From Terriglobia bacterium (GTDB lineage Bacteria > Acidobacteriota > Terriglobia > Bryobacterales > Bryobacteraceae): DNA of 64,000 nucleotides. This document shows positions 17,240 through 26,271 of this stretch, piece after piece (the stretch's first letter is position 1; each line of letters opens with the position of its first letter). The notes beneath the pieces were generated by a model. That model ran no database searches. It had not been told where the DNA came from and saw nothing but the letters and a program-made list of their open reading frames with translations. The translations under genes were made by a program, and so were the position numbers. The stretch covers positions 1-64,000 of the forward strand of contig JAJPIT010000099.1 of NCBI GenBank assembly GCA_021324615.1. The letters run 5' to 3'.

Positions 17240-19339
17240 TCAGCCAACCAGCACCAGGCCATAGCGCCGCTGCCAGTGATCGCGGATGTGGGCGGCGGCG
17301 CGGCGCAGTTCCTCATCGGTGGGCGGATGCGCGACGAAGCTTTGCGCTTCGCTGCGGGCGATTTCCAGGATTTCGGCGTCGCGCAGGATGTTGCCGATTT
17401 GCAGGGCCGGCAGGCCGGACTGGCGCGTGCCGAAAAATTCGCCGGGGCCGCGCAGCTTCATGTCCATTTCGGCGATGTAGAAGCCGTCGGAAGATTCCAC
17501 CAAAGTTTGGATGCGCTCGCGGGCGGCGTCGTTCAGGCGGCCGGTGACAAGGATGCAGTAGCTCTGCTCGGCGCCGCGCCCGACCCGCCCGCGAAGCTGA
17601 TGAAGTTGGGCGAGGCCGAAGCGCTCGGCCTGCTCGATCAGCATCACGGTGGCGTTGGGAACGTCGACGCCGACTTCGATCTCGGTGGTGGACACCAGAA
17701 TCTTGGTTTCCCCGCGCTGGAATTTTTCCATCACCGACTCTTTTTCCCCGGCCGTGAGTTTGCCGTGAAGAAGGCCCACCTGCAAGTCCGGAAACACGAC
17801 TTTCGACAGATGCTCGTGCATTTTTTGCGCGGCTTTCATCGCTTGTGTCTCCGATTCTTCGATTACCGGATAGACGACATAAGCCTGGCGGCCGGCGTCG
17901 ATCTGTTTTTTCAAGAAACTATAAACCTGCTCGACGCGGTCTTCGGTGACGTGTCTGGTGACGATCGGTTTGCGGCCGGGCGGAAGCTCGTCGATGACGC
18001 TGACGTCGAGATCGCCGTAGACGGTCAGGGCCAGAGTGCGCGGGATGGGGGTTGCGGTCATGACCAGGACGTCGGGATGCGCGCCTTTTTCCATCAGCCT
18101 TTGCCGCTGCTCGACGCCGAAGCGGTGCTGCTCATCGACAATGGCCAGGCCGAGTTTGAAAAACTCCACGTCCGGCTCCAGAAGAGCATGCGTGCCGACC
18201 ACGATCTGCGCCAGGCCGGCCGAAACAATTTTCTTGAGCTGTGTTTTTTCTTTCGCGGTGCTCGATCCGGTGAGCAGCACGGTGACATAGCCCAGCTTCT
18301 GAAACAGCCTTTTGAAATAGAAGTAGTGCTGCGCGGCGAGAATTTCCGTGGGGGCCAGCACCGCGGTTTGATACCCGTTTTCGACGGCGATGATGGCGGC
18401 CTCGGCGGCGACCAGGGTTTTTCCGCTGCCGACGTCGCCTTGCAGAAGGCGGTACATGGGATGCGGAGCGGCCATATCACTGGCGATTTCCCTGAGCACC
18501 CGCTTTTGCGCGCCGGTGGGCTTGAAGGGGAGCATGGCCTTGATCTGCTCCCGGACGCGGTCGGTGAGCGAGAAGGCGATGCCGGGATAGAGACGCGATT
18601 TGGCCCGCTTCAATTCGAGGCCGCATTCCAGCCAGAAAAACTCCTCGAAGATGAGGCGGAATTGCGCGGGGGAGCGAAAACTGTTGAGCAGGCGCAGGTC
18701 GGAATCCGGCGGCGGGAAATGAAGCTGGCGGACCGCGGTGTCGCGGCCGGGGAGTTTGAGCCGGCGGGCAAGCTCCGCGGGCAGGGCGTCGGGCAGGGGA
18801 GCCAGCTCGTTCAGGACGCGGTGGAGAAGGGCGCGGAAGATTCGCGTGGTGACTTTTCCGGCGGCTTCGTAAATGGGAACGACGCGGCCGGTGTGAAGAG
18901 ACGCGTCGCCGTCTTCGTCGCCGCTGAGAAGTTCGTATTCGGGATGCATCATCGTCAGAGTGCCCGAATAGTTGTCGTATTCGATCTTGCCGAAGAGCGC
19001 GGCTTTGACGCCGGGCGCGAACACGTCGGCGAGGTAGGCGCCGTGGAACCACTTGGCGTTGAGATATTCGCCGGAGGAGTCGGTGAAGGTGGCGGTGAAC
19101 AGGCCCAGGTTGCGGCGGCGCAGATTGGAGACGCGCGCGGAGCGTACCTCGGCGAGCACCGTCGCCATCTCGCCGGGCGCGAGCTCGCGGATGGTCTTCA
19201 CGTTGGAGCGGTCCTCATAGCGGAACGGCGCGTAGAGCAGAAGATCCTCGACCGTTTTCAGGCCCTTGGCTTCGAGCATGGCGGCGCGAGCCGGGCCGAC
19301 GCCCTTGAGGTACACGAGCGGGGTCGCGAGGTCCAACAT
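17240..19339 (-). CDS. recG: ATP-dependent DNA helicase RecG
   Basis: RecG remodels stalled replication forks and Holliday junctions. With the ATG at 19339 the protein has 699 residues, the normal family length. The N-terminal wedge/OB domain covers about 1-250 (YLKGVGPARAAMLEAKGL, ATVLAEVRSA). Helicase motifs follow: Walker A with Lys307 in GDVGSGKTLVA, the Walker B DEQH box in IVDEQHRFGVEQR, motif III VMTATPIPRTL, and the C-terminal lobe with VSTTEIEVGVDVPNA and QLRGRVGRG. A TTG twelve bases upstream (19351) is also in frame. Neither start has a Shine-Dalgarno. Divergent fabI begins only 36 bases away, so the two promoters must overlap. Confidence 0.96.
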   Translation of the reverse strand: MLDLATPLVYLKGVGPARAAMLEAKGLKTVEDLLLYAPFRYEDRSNVKTIRELAPGEMATVLAEVRSARVSNLRRRNLGLFTATFTDSSGEYLNAKWFHGAYLADVFAPGVKAALFGKIEYDNYSGTLTMMHPEYELLSGDEDGDASLHTGRVVPIYEAAGKVTTRIFRALLHRVLNELAPLPDALPAELARRLKLPGRDTAVRQLHFPPPDSDLRLLNSFRSPAQFRLIFEEFFWLECGLELKRAKSRLYPGIAFSLTDRVREQIKAMLPFKPTGAQKRVLREIASDMAAPHPMYRLLQGDVGSGKTLVAAEAAIIAVENGYQTAVLAPTEILAAQHYFYFKRLFQKLGYVTVLLTGSSTAKEKTQLKKIVSAGLAQIVVGTHALLEPDVEFFKLGLAIVDEQHRFGVEQRQRLMEKGAHPDVLVMTATPIPRTLALTVYGDLDVSVIDELPPGRKPIVTRHVTEDRVEQVYSFLKKQIDAGRQAYVVYPVIEESETQAMKAAQKMHEHLSKVVFPDLQVGLLHGKLTAGEKESVMEKFQRGETKILVSTTEIEVGVDVPNATVMLIEQAERFGLAQLHQLRGRVGRGAEQSYCILVTGRLNDAARERIQTLVESSDGFYIAEMDMKLRGPGEFFGTRQSGLPALQIGNILRDAEILEIARSEAQSFVAHPPTDEELRRAAAHIRDHWQRRYGLVLVG

Positions 19340-19361
19340 TCGTTGTAACAAATCGCTGCGC

Positions 19362-19368
19362 TAGAATA
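19362..19368. promoter_or_regulatory. overlapping divergent -10 elements between recG and fabI
   Basis: TAGAAT (19362-19367, plus strand) is a 5/6 match to the -10 consensus and sits 8 bases before the fabI ATG. Its near-palindrome gives TATTCT on the minus strand (19363-19368), 11 bases before the in-frame TTG of recG at 19351. Neither gene has a Shine-Dalgarno. Start sites fired from this element would give a leaderless fabI transcript. Confidence 0.45.
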
Positions 19369-19375
19369 CGGGTTC

Positions 19376-20131
19376 ATGTCCAATCTACTGGAGGGGAAAA
19401 CCGCGCTCATTCTGGGCGTCGCCAATAAATGGAGCCTCGCCTGGGCCATCGCGCAGGCGTTCCGGCGCGAAGGCGCCTCGCTGATTCTGACCTATCAGGG
19501 CGAGCGTTTGAAAAAAACGGTGGAGGAGCTGGCGGCGGAGCTGGGCGCTTCGCGTGTGCTCGAATGCGATGTGACTCGCGATGAGGATCTGGCGCGGCTG
19601 AGCGAGTTGGGGCGGCTAGACGCGGTGGTGCATTCGATCGCCTTCGCCAATCGCGAGGATCTGGACCGGCCGTTCGTGGAGACATCGCGCGCCGGATTCG
19701 CGCTGGCCCTGGAGGTGAGCGCGTATTCGCTGGTGGCGGTGGCGCGCGCGGCGGCGCCGCTGATGAGCGAAGGCGGTGCGATGATCACCCTGACCTATTT
19801 GGGATCGTCGCGGGTGCTGACCAACTACAACGTGATGGGCGTCGCCAAGGCGTCGCTGGAAGCGGCGGTGCGCTATCTGGCAAGCGAGCTGGGTCCGCGG
19901 AAGATTCGCGTGAACGCGATCTCGGCGGGACCGGTGAAGACGGCGTCGGCGCGCGGGATCAAGGACTTTTCCAAGATTTTAGGCGCGGTGGCCGAACGCG
20001 CGCCGTTTCGCAGGAACACCGATCCGGCGGAAGTGGCCGATGCGGCGGTGTTTCTGGCAAGCGACCTGGGCCGCGGGGTCACCGGCGACGTGATGTTCGT
20101 CGACGCGGGATTTCACATTATGGGTTTATAG
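19376..20131 (+). CDS. fabI: enoyl-[ACP] reductase (NADH)
   Basis: FabI reduces the enoyl-ACP double bond in the last step of each fatty-acid elongation cycle. The 251 residues form the variant short-chain dehydrogenase fold of the family: a glycine-poor cofactor motif GVANKWSLAWAIAQ, DAVVHSIAFANRED, then Tyr141 (LTYLGS), Tyr151 and Lys158 (NYNVMGVAKAS) with the Tyr-x9-Tyr-x6-Lys spacing of E. coli FabI, and INAISAGPVKTASA. It is the target class of triclosan and isoniazid-like inhibitors. The ATG has no Shine-Dalgarno but TAGAAT ends 8 bases before it. Its 3' end faces the M61 peptidase gene. Confidence 0.97.
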   Translation: MSNLLEGKTALILGVANKWSLAWAIAQAFRREGASLILTYQGERLKKTVEELAAELGASRVLECDVTRDEDLARLSELGRLDAVVHSIAFANREDLDRPFVETSRAGFALALEVSAYSLVAVARAAAPLMSEGGAMITLTYLGSSRVLTNYNVMGVAKASLEAAVRYLASELGPRKIRVNAISAGPVKTASARGIKDFSKILGAVAERAPFRRNTDPAEVADAAVFLASDLGRGVTGDVMFVDAGFHIMGL

Positions 20132-20177
20132 CCGTAGTTTTCGAGCATCCGGGGCCTTTGGCGCCGCCGGTCCCGAG

Positions 20178-22037
20178 TCACATTTTCCGGGCCAGCGGTT
20201 CGGCGATTCGGGTCAGCAAGTCCGGCTTGGAATCGTCGCGCTCCAGGTGCGGATATTTTTCGCCGCCCTGGTATTCGACGCGATGAACGCTGTAATATTC
20301 ACCGTTTTTGATCAATAAATCGATCGATTGCGCACCTTTTGCCGTGCGCTGGACGGCTTCGCGCAGAATCGCCGGGGTGAACTGGCGGTTATCGACGGCG
20401 ATAATTTTCGAATCGGGCGCCAGGCCGGCGCGTTCGGCGGGGCCTCCGTAGGCGACATCTTCAATGGTGCCGTCTTCCTTCACATCGACGCCGATCGAGA
20501 ACATGAGATTCATCCCGCGGCGCTCGTCTTCGAAATCGCGCCACAGCGCGCTGCGGTTGGAATCGTAGACGAGCTTCCATCCGCCGTTTTCAATCCCGCC
20601 GAGCGGCGCATGAGGCGCGACGTCGGTGACGCGCGCGCGAAAGAATCCGGCCCAATCATACGGCTGGACGGCGTTCAGCGCGGCGATCACGTCTTCCAGC
20701 GTGTAGGGCTTCAGCTCGGGCTTGCCGCCCGGACCGCCATGGAAAGACCGGCAGAAATCATTCAGCGATTTCTGGCCGTTGCTGAGGTTCCGAATGGTCA
20801 CGTCCGCTTCCAGCCAGATCAGCGTGCCTTCGTCGTAATAATCGACGCCGCGGCGGTAATCGGAATAGTCCTCGCGCGCGTTATAGAGGAGCTGCGCGGC
20901 GGTGGCGGTGTCGGCGAGCGGGCGCCACTTGCGCCCGGCCTTGCGGTCGAGATCGGCGGCGACGATTGCCAGCTCATCGCGGAAATCCTGGGGAGTAAAA
21001 AGCCCGCTGCGCGCCGCCAGCACTTCGCCCAGATACTGCGTAAGCCCTTCGTAGACCCATAGCAGATCGCCTTTCATGGGCTCGCTATAATCGGGCGTGA
21101 CCAGGCCGGCCGGGCGGCGGAATTTCCCGTTCCAGGAGTGGACGAACTCGTGCGGCAGCAGGTCGGCGTTCGCCTTGAGCGCGCTTTCCTCCAGCAGGGC
21201 GCGCTCGCGGACGCGGTCATCGCTCGACTCGTGATGCTCCAGGCCGAAGCTGGCGACGTGATCGCTCAGCGTGTACAGAAAGTGATAGCTGCGATAATGC
21301 CGCGAACCGAACAGCGCGCCGGCTTCATTCACCAGGTTTTTGTATTTTTCGATTTGCTCCGGAGAGATTTCGATGGCGCGGTCGCTATCGGCGGCAAGGT
21401 GCAGATAGTGAGCGATGCCGCCGTCGCGGCCGAGCTCGATGGTCTTATAATGCCGGCCGGTGGAGACCGGAGAATCGATCAGCGTGTTGAGCGGCGCGGG
21501 TTGAAACTCGATCTGATTCGCGGATTCGCGCGCGATGGGCAGCGCGGTTCCGTAGCGCCAGGATTCCGGGACTTTCAAATTGGCCTGAAAGCTGATCTGC
21601 GCCGCGGGCGGACCCTGCGGATAAAGCACGAACTGATTCCAATTGAGAACGGCGAGCTCGGTGGTGGCCGAAGCGCCGGAGGAAAAGCCCGAGGTATCCG
21701 GAGGCGAGATTTGATCGAAGGCGACATCGAGCGCGGCGGCGCCGGCGGGAACGGTGACATGGAAGGCGAACATATTCGTCGAATCGCGCCGCCACGCCAC
21801 AGTCTGGCCGTTGGCGGTGATTCTCAGGCCGACCAGATCCACCACCGGGCCGGTGGGGCCGTGCTCGCCGGGAATCCATTCGGGATAGAGCAGCGTCATG
21901 GGACCGGGCTTGGCAGGAATGGTGAGATGAACGTGAAAGATCCGCTTGGGTGCGTCGCTGGCGTCGACGTTGAGGCGGATGGCGTCCTGCGCAAAGCAGA
22001 TGCAGGCGACAAAAGTGAGAAGAAATGTCTTTTTCAT
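20178..22037 (-). CDS. M61-family metallopeptidase with PDZ domain
   Basis: This is an exported zinc peptidase of the M61 (glycyl aminopeptidase) family, 619 residues from ATG 22037. That start gives a proper signal peptide ([16 protein letters not shown]) and an ATGA overlap with the DinB gene stop; in-frame sequence further upstream lies within the DinB gene. An N-terminal beta domain (about 20-170) precedes the catalytic domain with His296, Glu297 and His300 in PHEFVHSWNGK and the third-ligand Glu in WVYEGLTQYLGE. A PDZ-like domain follows near 520-590 (GPAERAGLAPDSKIIAVDN). M61 enzymes remove N-terminal Gly/Ala residues from peptides. It is probably last in an operon with an alpha/beta hydrolase and DinB. 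Confidence 0.93.
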   Translation of the reverse strand: MKKTFLLTFVACICFAQDAIRLNVDASDAPKRIFHVHLTIPAKPGPMTLLYPEWIPGEHGPTGPVVDLVGLRITANGQTVAWRRDSTNMFAFHVTVPAGAAALDVAFDQISPPDTSGFSSGASATTELAVLNWNQFVLYPQGPPAAQISFQANLKVPESWRYGTALPIARESANQIEFQPAPLNTLIDSPVSTGRHYKTIELGRDGGIAHYLHLAADSDRAIEISPEQIEKYKNLVNEAGALFGSRHYRSYHFLYTLSDHVASFGLEHHESSDDRVRERALLEESALKANADLLPHEFVHSWNGKFRRPAGLVTPDYSEPMKGDLLWVYEGLTQYLGEVLAARSGLFTPQDFRDELAIVAADLDRKAGRKWRPLADTATAAQLLYNAREDYSDYRRGVDYYDEGTLIWLEADVTIRNLSNGQKSLNDFCRSFHGGPGGKPELKPYTLEDVIAALNAVQPYDWAGFFRARVTDVAPHAPLGGIENGGWKLVYDSNRSALWRDFEDERRGMNLMFSIGVDVKEDGTIEDVAYGGPAERAGLAPDSKIIAVDNRQFTPAILREAVQRTAKGAQSIDLLIKNGEYYSVHRVEYQGGEKYPHLERDDSKPDLLTRIAEPLARKM

Positions 22038-22507
22038 TTTTGGAGTTCGCGGTAATAGAAGATCAGGTCCGTCGGCGGAGGCACGGCGCCTAACTGGCGC
22101 ATCATGGCCATGACTTGACCGCGATGAAGAGTCGCGTGATTCACCAGGTGCAGGATGATCTGCCACAGCGGCGCCTGATGCGAGTTGCCCTTCAGGTCTT
22201 TATAAAAAATGATGCGGTCAAGATCGGCCGCGCCGGGCGAATCGGCCCATTCTTCCCAGCGCCGCTGAAGTTTGGGCCACTCGACTTCGAGCGCGCCTTG
22301 CGCCGGTTCATAAGGCTCGCCCAAAACGCGGCAGAGCCAGATCCGGTCCGCGAAGTGGATGTGATTGAGGGTTTCAAACAGGCTTTTGTGCGAGACTTTC
22401 AGATCGCGATGAAGATCGTCCGGCGGCAGTTGCAGGGCGGCATCGAGCAGACGGCGCGAAGCCCAGCCGGAGTAGCGGAGATGAGTGCGGGCGTCTTCCG
22501 TCGTCAT
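22034..22507 (-). CDS. DinB-family four-helix protein
   Basis: This is a 157-residue DinB/YfiT-like four-helix-bundle protein starting at ATG 22507, where the start overlaps the stop of the upstream hydrolase gene. Candidate metal-binding histidines sit in the family positions: [10 protein letters not shown] in helix 2 and [12 protein letters not shown] in helix 4. Family members are metal-dependent, often thiol S-transferases using bacillithiol or mycothiol, or have unknown substrates. The open frame extends upstream to 22615 but that stretch is inside the hydrolase gene. It is tightly coupled on both sides (ATGA overlaps), so it belongs to the hydrolase - DinB - M61 operon. No substrate can be assigned. 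Confidence 0.88.
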   Translation of the reverse strand: MTTEDARTHLRYSGWASRRLLDAALQLPPDDLHRDLKVSHKSLFETLNHIHFADRIWLCRVLGEPYEPAQGALEVEWPKLQRRWEEWADSPGAADLDRIIFYKDLKGNSHQAPLWQIILHLVNHATLHRGQVMAMMRQLGAVPPPTDLIFYYRELQK

Positions 22508-23385
22508 CGCAGCAGCCAGGCGCGCATGGTGCGCGAAACCAGATCGGAGGCGTCCTGCTGCACGAAATGTCCGGCGCCGGGAATGGTGACCAGCGTCAGA
22601 TCCTTGCCCATCCACTCCCAGGTGTTGTTCAGCGCGGGCGCCAGCAGAGCCGTGTCCTCCAGGCCGTGGATCATCAGCACGCTCATCTGGGTCTTCACCA
22701 CCGGCGAGGTGTCCTCTCTATAGGGCGGGCGCGGGTAGTTGCGTTTGTAGTAGTTGAGCATGGCCTCGAAGTCGGATCGCTGGAACGCTTCGATATATTT
22801 TTGTTTCGCGGCCGGATCCTTTACCCAAAACGCCAGGCCTTCGGCGGTGAGTTTCGAGGCCGCATCGGGCTGCTGAAAATTCCGGGCGTAGGCGCTGGCC
22901 TCCTGCTGCTTCGGATTGTTCGCCAATTCGCGGCTGAGCCCCCGCGGATGCGGCAGGTTCAGGATGATCAGGCGGTCGGTCATCTGCGGGAGATTCAGGG
23001 CGAACTGCCAGGCGACGAGCCCGCCCCAGTCGTGGCCTACGATGACCGCCTTATCGCGTCCGAGCGCGCGGATCACCGCGGCAACGTCTCCGACCAGCAG
23101 GCGTATATCGTAATTTTCGACGCCCTTCGGTTTATCGCTGAGGTTATAGCCGCGCTGATCGATGGCGACGCACTGGAATTTATCGGCCAGCGCGGACATC
23201 TGGTCGCGCCAGGTGTACCAGAAATCGGGAAAGCCGTGGATCATGACGATCAGCGGGCCTGTGCCGAGGCTGGCGTAGTGGATTTTGACCCCGTTTGAAT
23301 CGGCGTAGCCTTCCTGGACGCGCGCTTCGATATCGGCGCCGAAGGCTGCGCCGGTGAAGACTGCGGCGGCGAGAACGGTTCGCAT
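22504..23385 (-). CDS. exported alpha/beta hydrolase, epoxide-hydrolase-like
   Basis: This 293-residue alpha/beta-hydrolase has a signal peptide ([16 protein letters not shown]). The oxyanion segment [16 protein letters not shown], the nucleophile elbow [11 protein letters not shown] (Asp nucleophile) and the catalytic His in [12 protein letters not shown] match epoxide hydrolases and haloalkane-dehalogenase-like enzymes, where Asp rather than Ser attacks. A cap region (about 150-215) with several Tyr residues lies between them. It is first in a three-gene operon. TATACT sits 8 bases before the ATG and there is no Shine-Dalgarno. The substrate is unknown; export and the neighbouring peptidase suggest work in the periplasm. 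Confidence 0.9.
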   Translation of the reverse strand: MRTVLAAAVFTGAAFGADIEARVQEGYADSNGVKIHYASLGTGPLIVMIHGFPDFWYTWRDQMSALADKFQCVAIDQRGYNLSDKPKGVENYDIRLLVGDVAAVIRALGRDKAVIVGHDWGGLVAWQFALNLPQMTDRLIILNLPHPRGLSRELANNPKQQEASAYARNFQQPDAASKLTAEGLAFWVKDPAAKQKYIEAFQRSDFEAMLNYYKRNYPRPPYREDTSPVVKTQMSVLMIHGLEDTALLAPALNNTWEWMGKDLTLVTIPGAGHFVQQDASDLVSRTMRAWLLR

Positions 23386-23393
23386 ATAGGCTC

Positions 23394-23399
23394 AGTATA
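23394..23399 (-). promoter_or_regulatory. candidate -10 element, leaderless geometry, alpha/beta hydrolase
   Basis: TATACT on the minus strand, a 5/6 match to the -10 consensus, ends 8 bases before the ATG at 23385. No Shine-Dalgarno intervenes. Confidence 0.45.
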
Positions 23400-23432
23400 A
23401 CGGCCCGGGGCGCGCCGGGCGGTGCTTCGGTT

Positions 23433-23438
23433 TAAGAT
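23433..23438 (+). promoter_or_regulatory. candidate -10 element, leaderless geometry, exported Gly-zipper protein
   Basis: TAAGAT lies 9 bases before the ATG at 23448. The intervening bases contain no clear Shine-Dalgarno (GGGGATGGT is G-rich but poorly placed). Confidence 0.35.
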
Positions 23439-23447
23439 GGGGATGGT

Positions 23448-24053
23448 ATGAAACGGATGGCTTTCGCTGTATTCCTCTGCCTCTCTGTTTCGGCCGCCGA
23501 GATTCCGAAGGGTACGCACCTGTTGCTGCGGATGGTCAACTCCGTCAACACGCGCACCGCTTCCGACGGCGACCAGGTTTATTTTCAGACCGCGAGCCCG
23601 ATCGCCGTGGACGGCCGCATTCTTGTGCCCGCCGGATCTTACGTGCAAGGCTCGGTTTCGCTCGCCAGGCGAAGCGGCAAAATTTCCGGCCGCGCGGAGC
23701 TGGGCATCCGCATCGAGACTCTGACGCTGGCGAGCGGCAAAGTGTATAAGATCACGCCTCGAATGGGCTCCGTTGATTCCGGCGAGAGCGGCCAGAAAGT
23801 GGAGCAGAAGGAAAACATCGTAAAGCAGGGCTCCGATGCGGGAAACGACGCGCGGCGCATCGCGATTCTGGCCGGCAGCGGAGCGGGTCTCGGCGGCATC
23901 GCGGATCGAAGCTGGTCCGGCGCGGGCATCGGCGCGGGCATTGGCGGAGCGGTCGGGATTGCGACTACGATGCTGACGCGCGGCAGAGAGGTCGAGCTGC
24001 GCCAAGGCTCGACACTCGATGTGGTTTTCGACCGGCCGGTTTCCCTGGAATAG
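23448..24053 (+). CDS. exported protein with glycine-zipper C-terminus, function unknown
   Basis: This is a 201-residue protein with a signal peptide (MAFAVFLCLSVSAAE). Residues 20-110 are strand-rich (TRTASDGDQVYFQTASPIAV, ILVPAGSYVQGSVSLARRSG, AELGIRIETLTLASGKVYKI). Residues 145-180 form a glycine-rich hydrophobic stretch (LAGSGAGLGGIA, GAGIGAGIGGAVGIATT) that looks like a glycine-zipper membrane hairpin, followed by a strand-rich tail. I do not recognise a named family with confidence. It diverges from the hydrolase operon and converges with the DUF481 gene; a stem-loop spans both stop codons. Confidence 0.75.
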   Translation: MKRMAFAVFLCLSVSAAEIPKGTHLLLRMVNSVNTRTASDGDQVYFQTASPIAVDGRILVPAGSYVQGSVSLARRSGKISGRAELGIRIETLTLASGKVYKITPRMGSVDSGESGQKVEQKENIVKQGSDAGNDARRIAILAGSGAGLGGIADRSWSGAGIGAGIGGAVGIATTMLTRGREVELRQGSTLDVVFDRPVSLE

Positions 24054-24075
24054 GCACGCTGGTTATTTCAGGGAA
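24041..24075. terminator. stem-loop spanning two convergent stop codons
   Basis: TTCCCTGGAATA (24041-24052) pairs with TATTTCAGGGAA (24064-24075): 12 continuous pairs counting one G-U wobble, with an 11-base loop. Both stop codons (24051-24053 plus, 24063-24065 minus) lie inside it. There is no T-tract on either side, so termination is plausible but not shown. Confidence 0.4.
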
Positions 24076-25178
24076 TAGGTCAGGCCCAGCGTGAACTGGA
24101 ACGAGTTTTTTCTGAAGCCCGGGGGAGGATCGTTCAAGTAGGCTTCGACGATTCCCGTGGATCCGCTCAGTTGTTTGTACACGGGCACGGTAATCAGCGC
24201 GGAAAACAGCGCCGAATAAGCGCTGGTGTTGTTCCAGGCCGGCGTCACCGAGGCGGCTTGATCGAGCGCGGCGCCATGCGGCAGCTTGCGCGTGTAGTGC
24301 TCGGCGAAAACCGATCCGATGAGATTCTTGCTCGGGCCGCTTTCAAACTCCTGGCGGATGTAGCTCACGCTGGCCCGCAGATCGAGCTGCTGGCGGGCGC
24401 TCTTGATGGCGGTCCAGCCGGCGCCGCCGTTGTAGGTTTGCTGGAGCAGCAGGCCTTGAGAGAAGTTGTGATCGAAATCGGCCTGGCCGAAGGCAAACAG
24501 GCGGGAGCTGAAGTATTGGTCCTGCTCCGCCGCGGCGTGATAGATCGAGGTTTTGATGGTGGGCGTGGAGGGCTGGGTGAGCTGGCCATAGGACGCGGAA
24601 AAGTTGATCAGCGTGCGGTAGCCCGGGTTCATCCAATCCTCGGCCGGTTCGGCGCGAACCAGGGCCACCGCGCCGTTGAAGGTGCGATTGCTCTGCGTCG
24701 CCTGCACCAGCGTCGCTCCGGCGGTCACCTGGCCGGTCCAGTCGGCGAGAAGTCCGGCTGACCGCGTCATCGCCTTCTGGAACGCCGCTTGATCGATCAC
24801 CACGGTGGAATCGGCCAGCGGAACCGCCACGGGCTGGGCGCCGGGTGAAGGAGTCACCTGAAGCTGCTGGTCCCGTTCGACCAGCGTTCCCTGGGGAATG
24901 CCCGACGTATTTTGCCGCCGGCGAAGCTTGACGCCCTTGCCGATGACAGCGACCTTGGTGGAGGTGTCCAGCTCACGGACATTTTTCCAGTCGATCGTAA
25001 GCTCGCCCAAGATATCGCTCTTGAAGGTCACCGAGGACGGGGTGGATCGAACAAAATGCCCGGCGAGCTTCTCGCCATTGGTGAAAGTGATCGTATCCGG
25101 CCCGGCCTGAGCGCAAACCAGCATGGCACTGCAAACGGACAGAAGGAGAACGCTAAGGACGGTTTTGAGATTAGGCAT
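24063..25178 (-). CDS. DUF481-type outer-membrane protein
   Basis: This is a 371-residue exported protein starting at ATG 25178, which yields a clear signal peptide (VLSVLLLSVCSAMLVCAQ). An N-terminal strand-rich region (DTITFTNGEKLAGHFVRST, ELTIDWKNVRELDTSTKVAV) precedes about 230 residues of repeated amphipathic strands (WTGQVTAGATLVQATQSNRT, TLINFSASYGQLTQP, QQLDLRASVSYIRQEFES) ending in FQFTLGLTYSLK, a typical barrel terminus. This matches the DUF481/YdiY salt-induced outer-membrane family, whose role is poorly known. Its start overlaps the acetate kinase stop by eight bases, so it is probably co-translated with ackA. Confidence 0.85.
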   Translation of the reverse strand: MPNLKTVLSVLLLSVCSAMLVCAQAGPDTITFTNGEKLAGHFVRSTPSSVTFKSDILGELTIDWKNVRELDTSTKVAVIGKGVKLRRRQNTSGIPQGTLVERDQQLQVTPSPGAQPVAVPLADSTVVIDQAAFQKAMTRSAGLLADWTGQVTAGATLVQATQSNRTFNGAVALVRAEPAEDWMNPGYRTLINFSASYGQLTQPSTPTIKTSIYHAAAEQDQYFSSRLFAFGQADFDHNFSQGLLLQQTYNGGAGWTAIKSARQQLDLRASVSYIRQEFESGPSKNLIGSVFAEHYTRKLPHGAALDQAASVTPAWNNTSAYSALFSALITVPVYKQLSGSTGIVEAYLNDPPPGFRKNSFQFTLGLTYSLK

Positions 25179-26244
25179 TTTCTTGAGGGATGGCTCCTTC
25201 GAGTGTATCCAAACGCCGGGCGCCCGCCGGACCCCGCAAAAAGCGCCAGCACTCGCGCGCGATCTCCCATTCCTCCTCAGCGGGAAGGACCAGGATCCGC
25301 GCGCGGAGAAAAGCAACCTGGCCGGCCACCGCATCGCGCAGCGGCGCGCAATTTTCGCCGATTCCGCCGGTGAACACGATCGCCTCGACGCCGCCGAGCG
25401 CCGCGGCCATGGCGCCGATTCCGACGCACAGCCGATGCGTGTAAATGTCGAAGGCCAGCTTCGCGCGTGGATTGCCCTGGTCGATCGCCTTAAGAATTTC
25501 GCGCATATCGCCGGAGATTCCGGACACGCCCGCCAATCCCGATTCGCGGTTGAGAATATGATCCAGCCGCTCCGCCGTGTAGCCGCGATGGCGAATCAAA
25601 TAAATCAAAATTCCCGGATCGAGCGAGCCGCATCGCGTTCCCATCATTAATCCGTCGAGAGGCGTGAAGCCCATGGTGGTATCGACGCTTTTGCCGTCCA
25701 GCACGGCGCAGAGCGAGGCGCCGTTTCCAAGATGGCAGGTGACGATTCGCCGCGCGCCGGTCATCTCCGCGGCTCGCCGCGAAGCGTATTGATGGCTGAT
25801 GCCGTGAAAGCCGTATCGCCGGATGCCGTGATCGAGCCATTCGTACGGTCCGGGATAAACATAGGCGGGCGGGGCGAGCGTCGCATGAAAACCAGCGTCG
25901 AATACGGCAATCTGCGGGACCTCGAAAGCGCGGGCGGCGACATCGATCAGGCCCAGCTCGAGGCGATTGTGCTCGGGAGCGACTTCCGCTTCGCGGGCGA
26001 TGGCGCTGCGGATCGTAGAAGTCAGGCGCGCGGGCTGGCGAAGGCTCCCGCCGTGAACAATGCGGTGCCCGACCGCGTCAACCGGCCGGGGCACGGATTC
26101 GAGCGCCGCCGAGAGCGAACCGGCGTCCAGATCGAAATTCTTCCGCCACAGCGGCGCGGGCGGCGCGCTCGGCGGATCGGCGGAAACCTCATCGAGCCGG
26201 CATTTCAAGCTGCTCGATCCACCGTTAAGGACGAGGATCCGCAT
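25171..26244 (-). CDS. ackA: acetate kinase (short form)
   Basis: AckA converts acetyl phosphate and ADP to acetate and ATP. The 357 residues carry LVLNGGSSSLK, the substrate Arg in GHRIVHGG, the catalytic Asp in VFDAGFH, GIRRYGFHGISHQY, the phosphate-binding HLGNGASLCAV, Arg in MGTRCGSLDP, FTGGIGENCA, and Glu in LPAEEEWEIAR. It is about 40 residues shorter than usual, mainly by trimming in the N-terminal insert and in the C-terminal region after IGEN. The usual PLHNP motif reads APEHNRLEL. It lies 27 bases downstream of phosphoketolase in the same direction, and the pair would make ATP from sugar phosphates. Motifs suggest it is active. Confidence 0.93.
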   Translation of the reverse strand: MRILVLNGGSSSLKCRLDEVSADPPSAPPAPLWRKNFDLDAGSLSAALESVPRPVDAVGHRIVHGGSLRQPARLTSTIRSAIAREAEVAPEHNRLELGLIDVAARAFEVPQIAVFDAGFHATLAPPAYVYPGPYEWLDHGIRRYGFHGISHQYASRRAAEMTGARRIVTCHLGNGASLCAVLDGKSVDTTMGFTPLDGLMMGTRCGSLDPGILIYLIRHRGYTAERLDHILNRESGLAGVSGISGDMREILKAIDQGNPRAKLAFDIYTHRLCVGIGAMAAALGGVEAIVFTGGIGENCAPLRDAVAGQVAFLRARILVLPAEEEWEIARECWRFLRGPAGARRLDTLEGAIPQENA

Positions 26245-26271
26245 AAAAATACCGCGAGCCGGAGCGCGTTT

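Noticed and set aside
17276-19348. Plus-strand open frame of 690 codons antisense to recG
   Set aside because: Complete shadow of recG, whose helicase motifs fix the coding strand.
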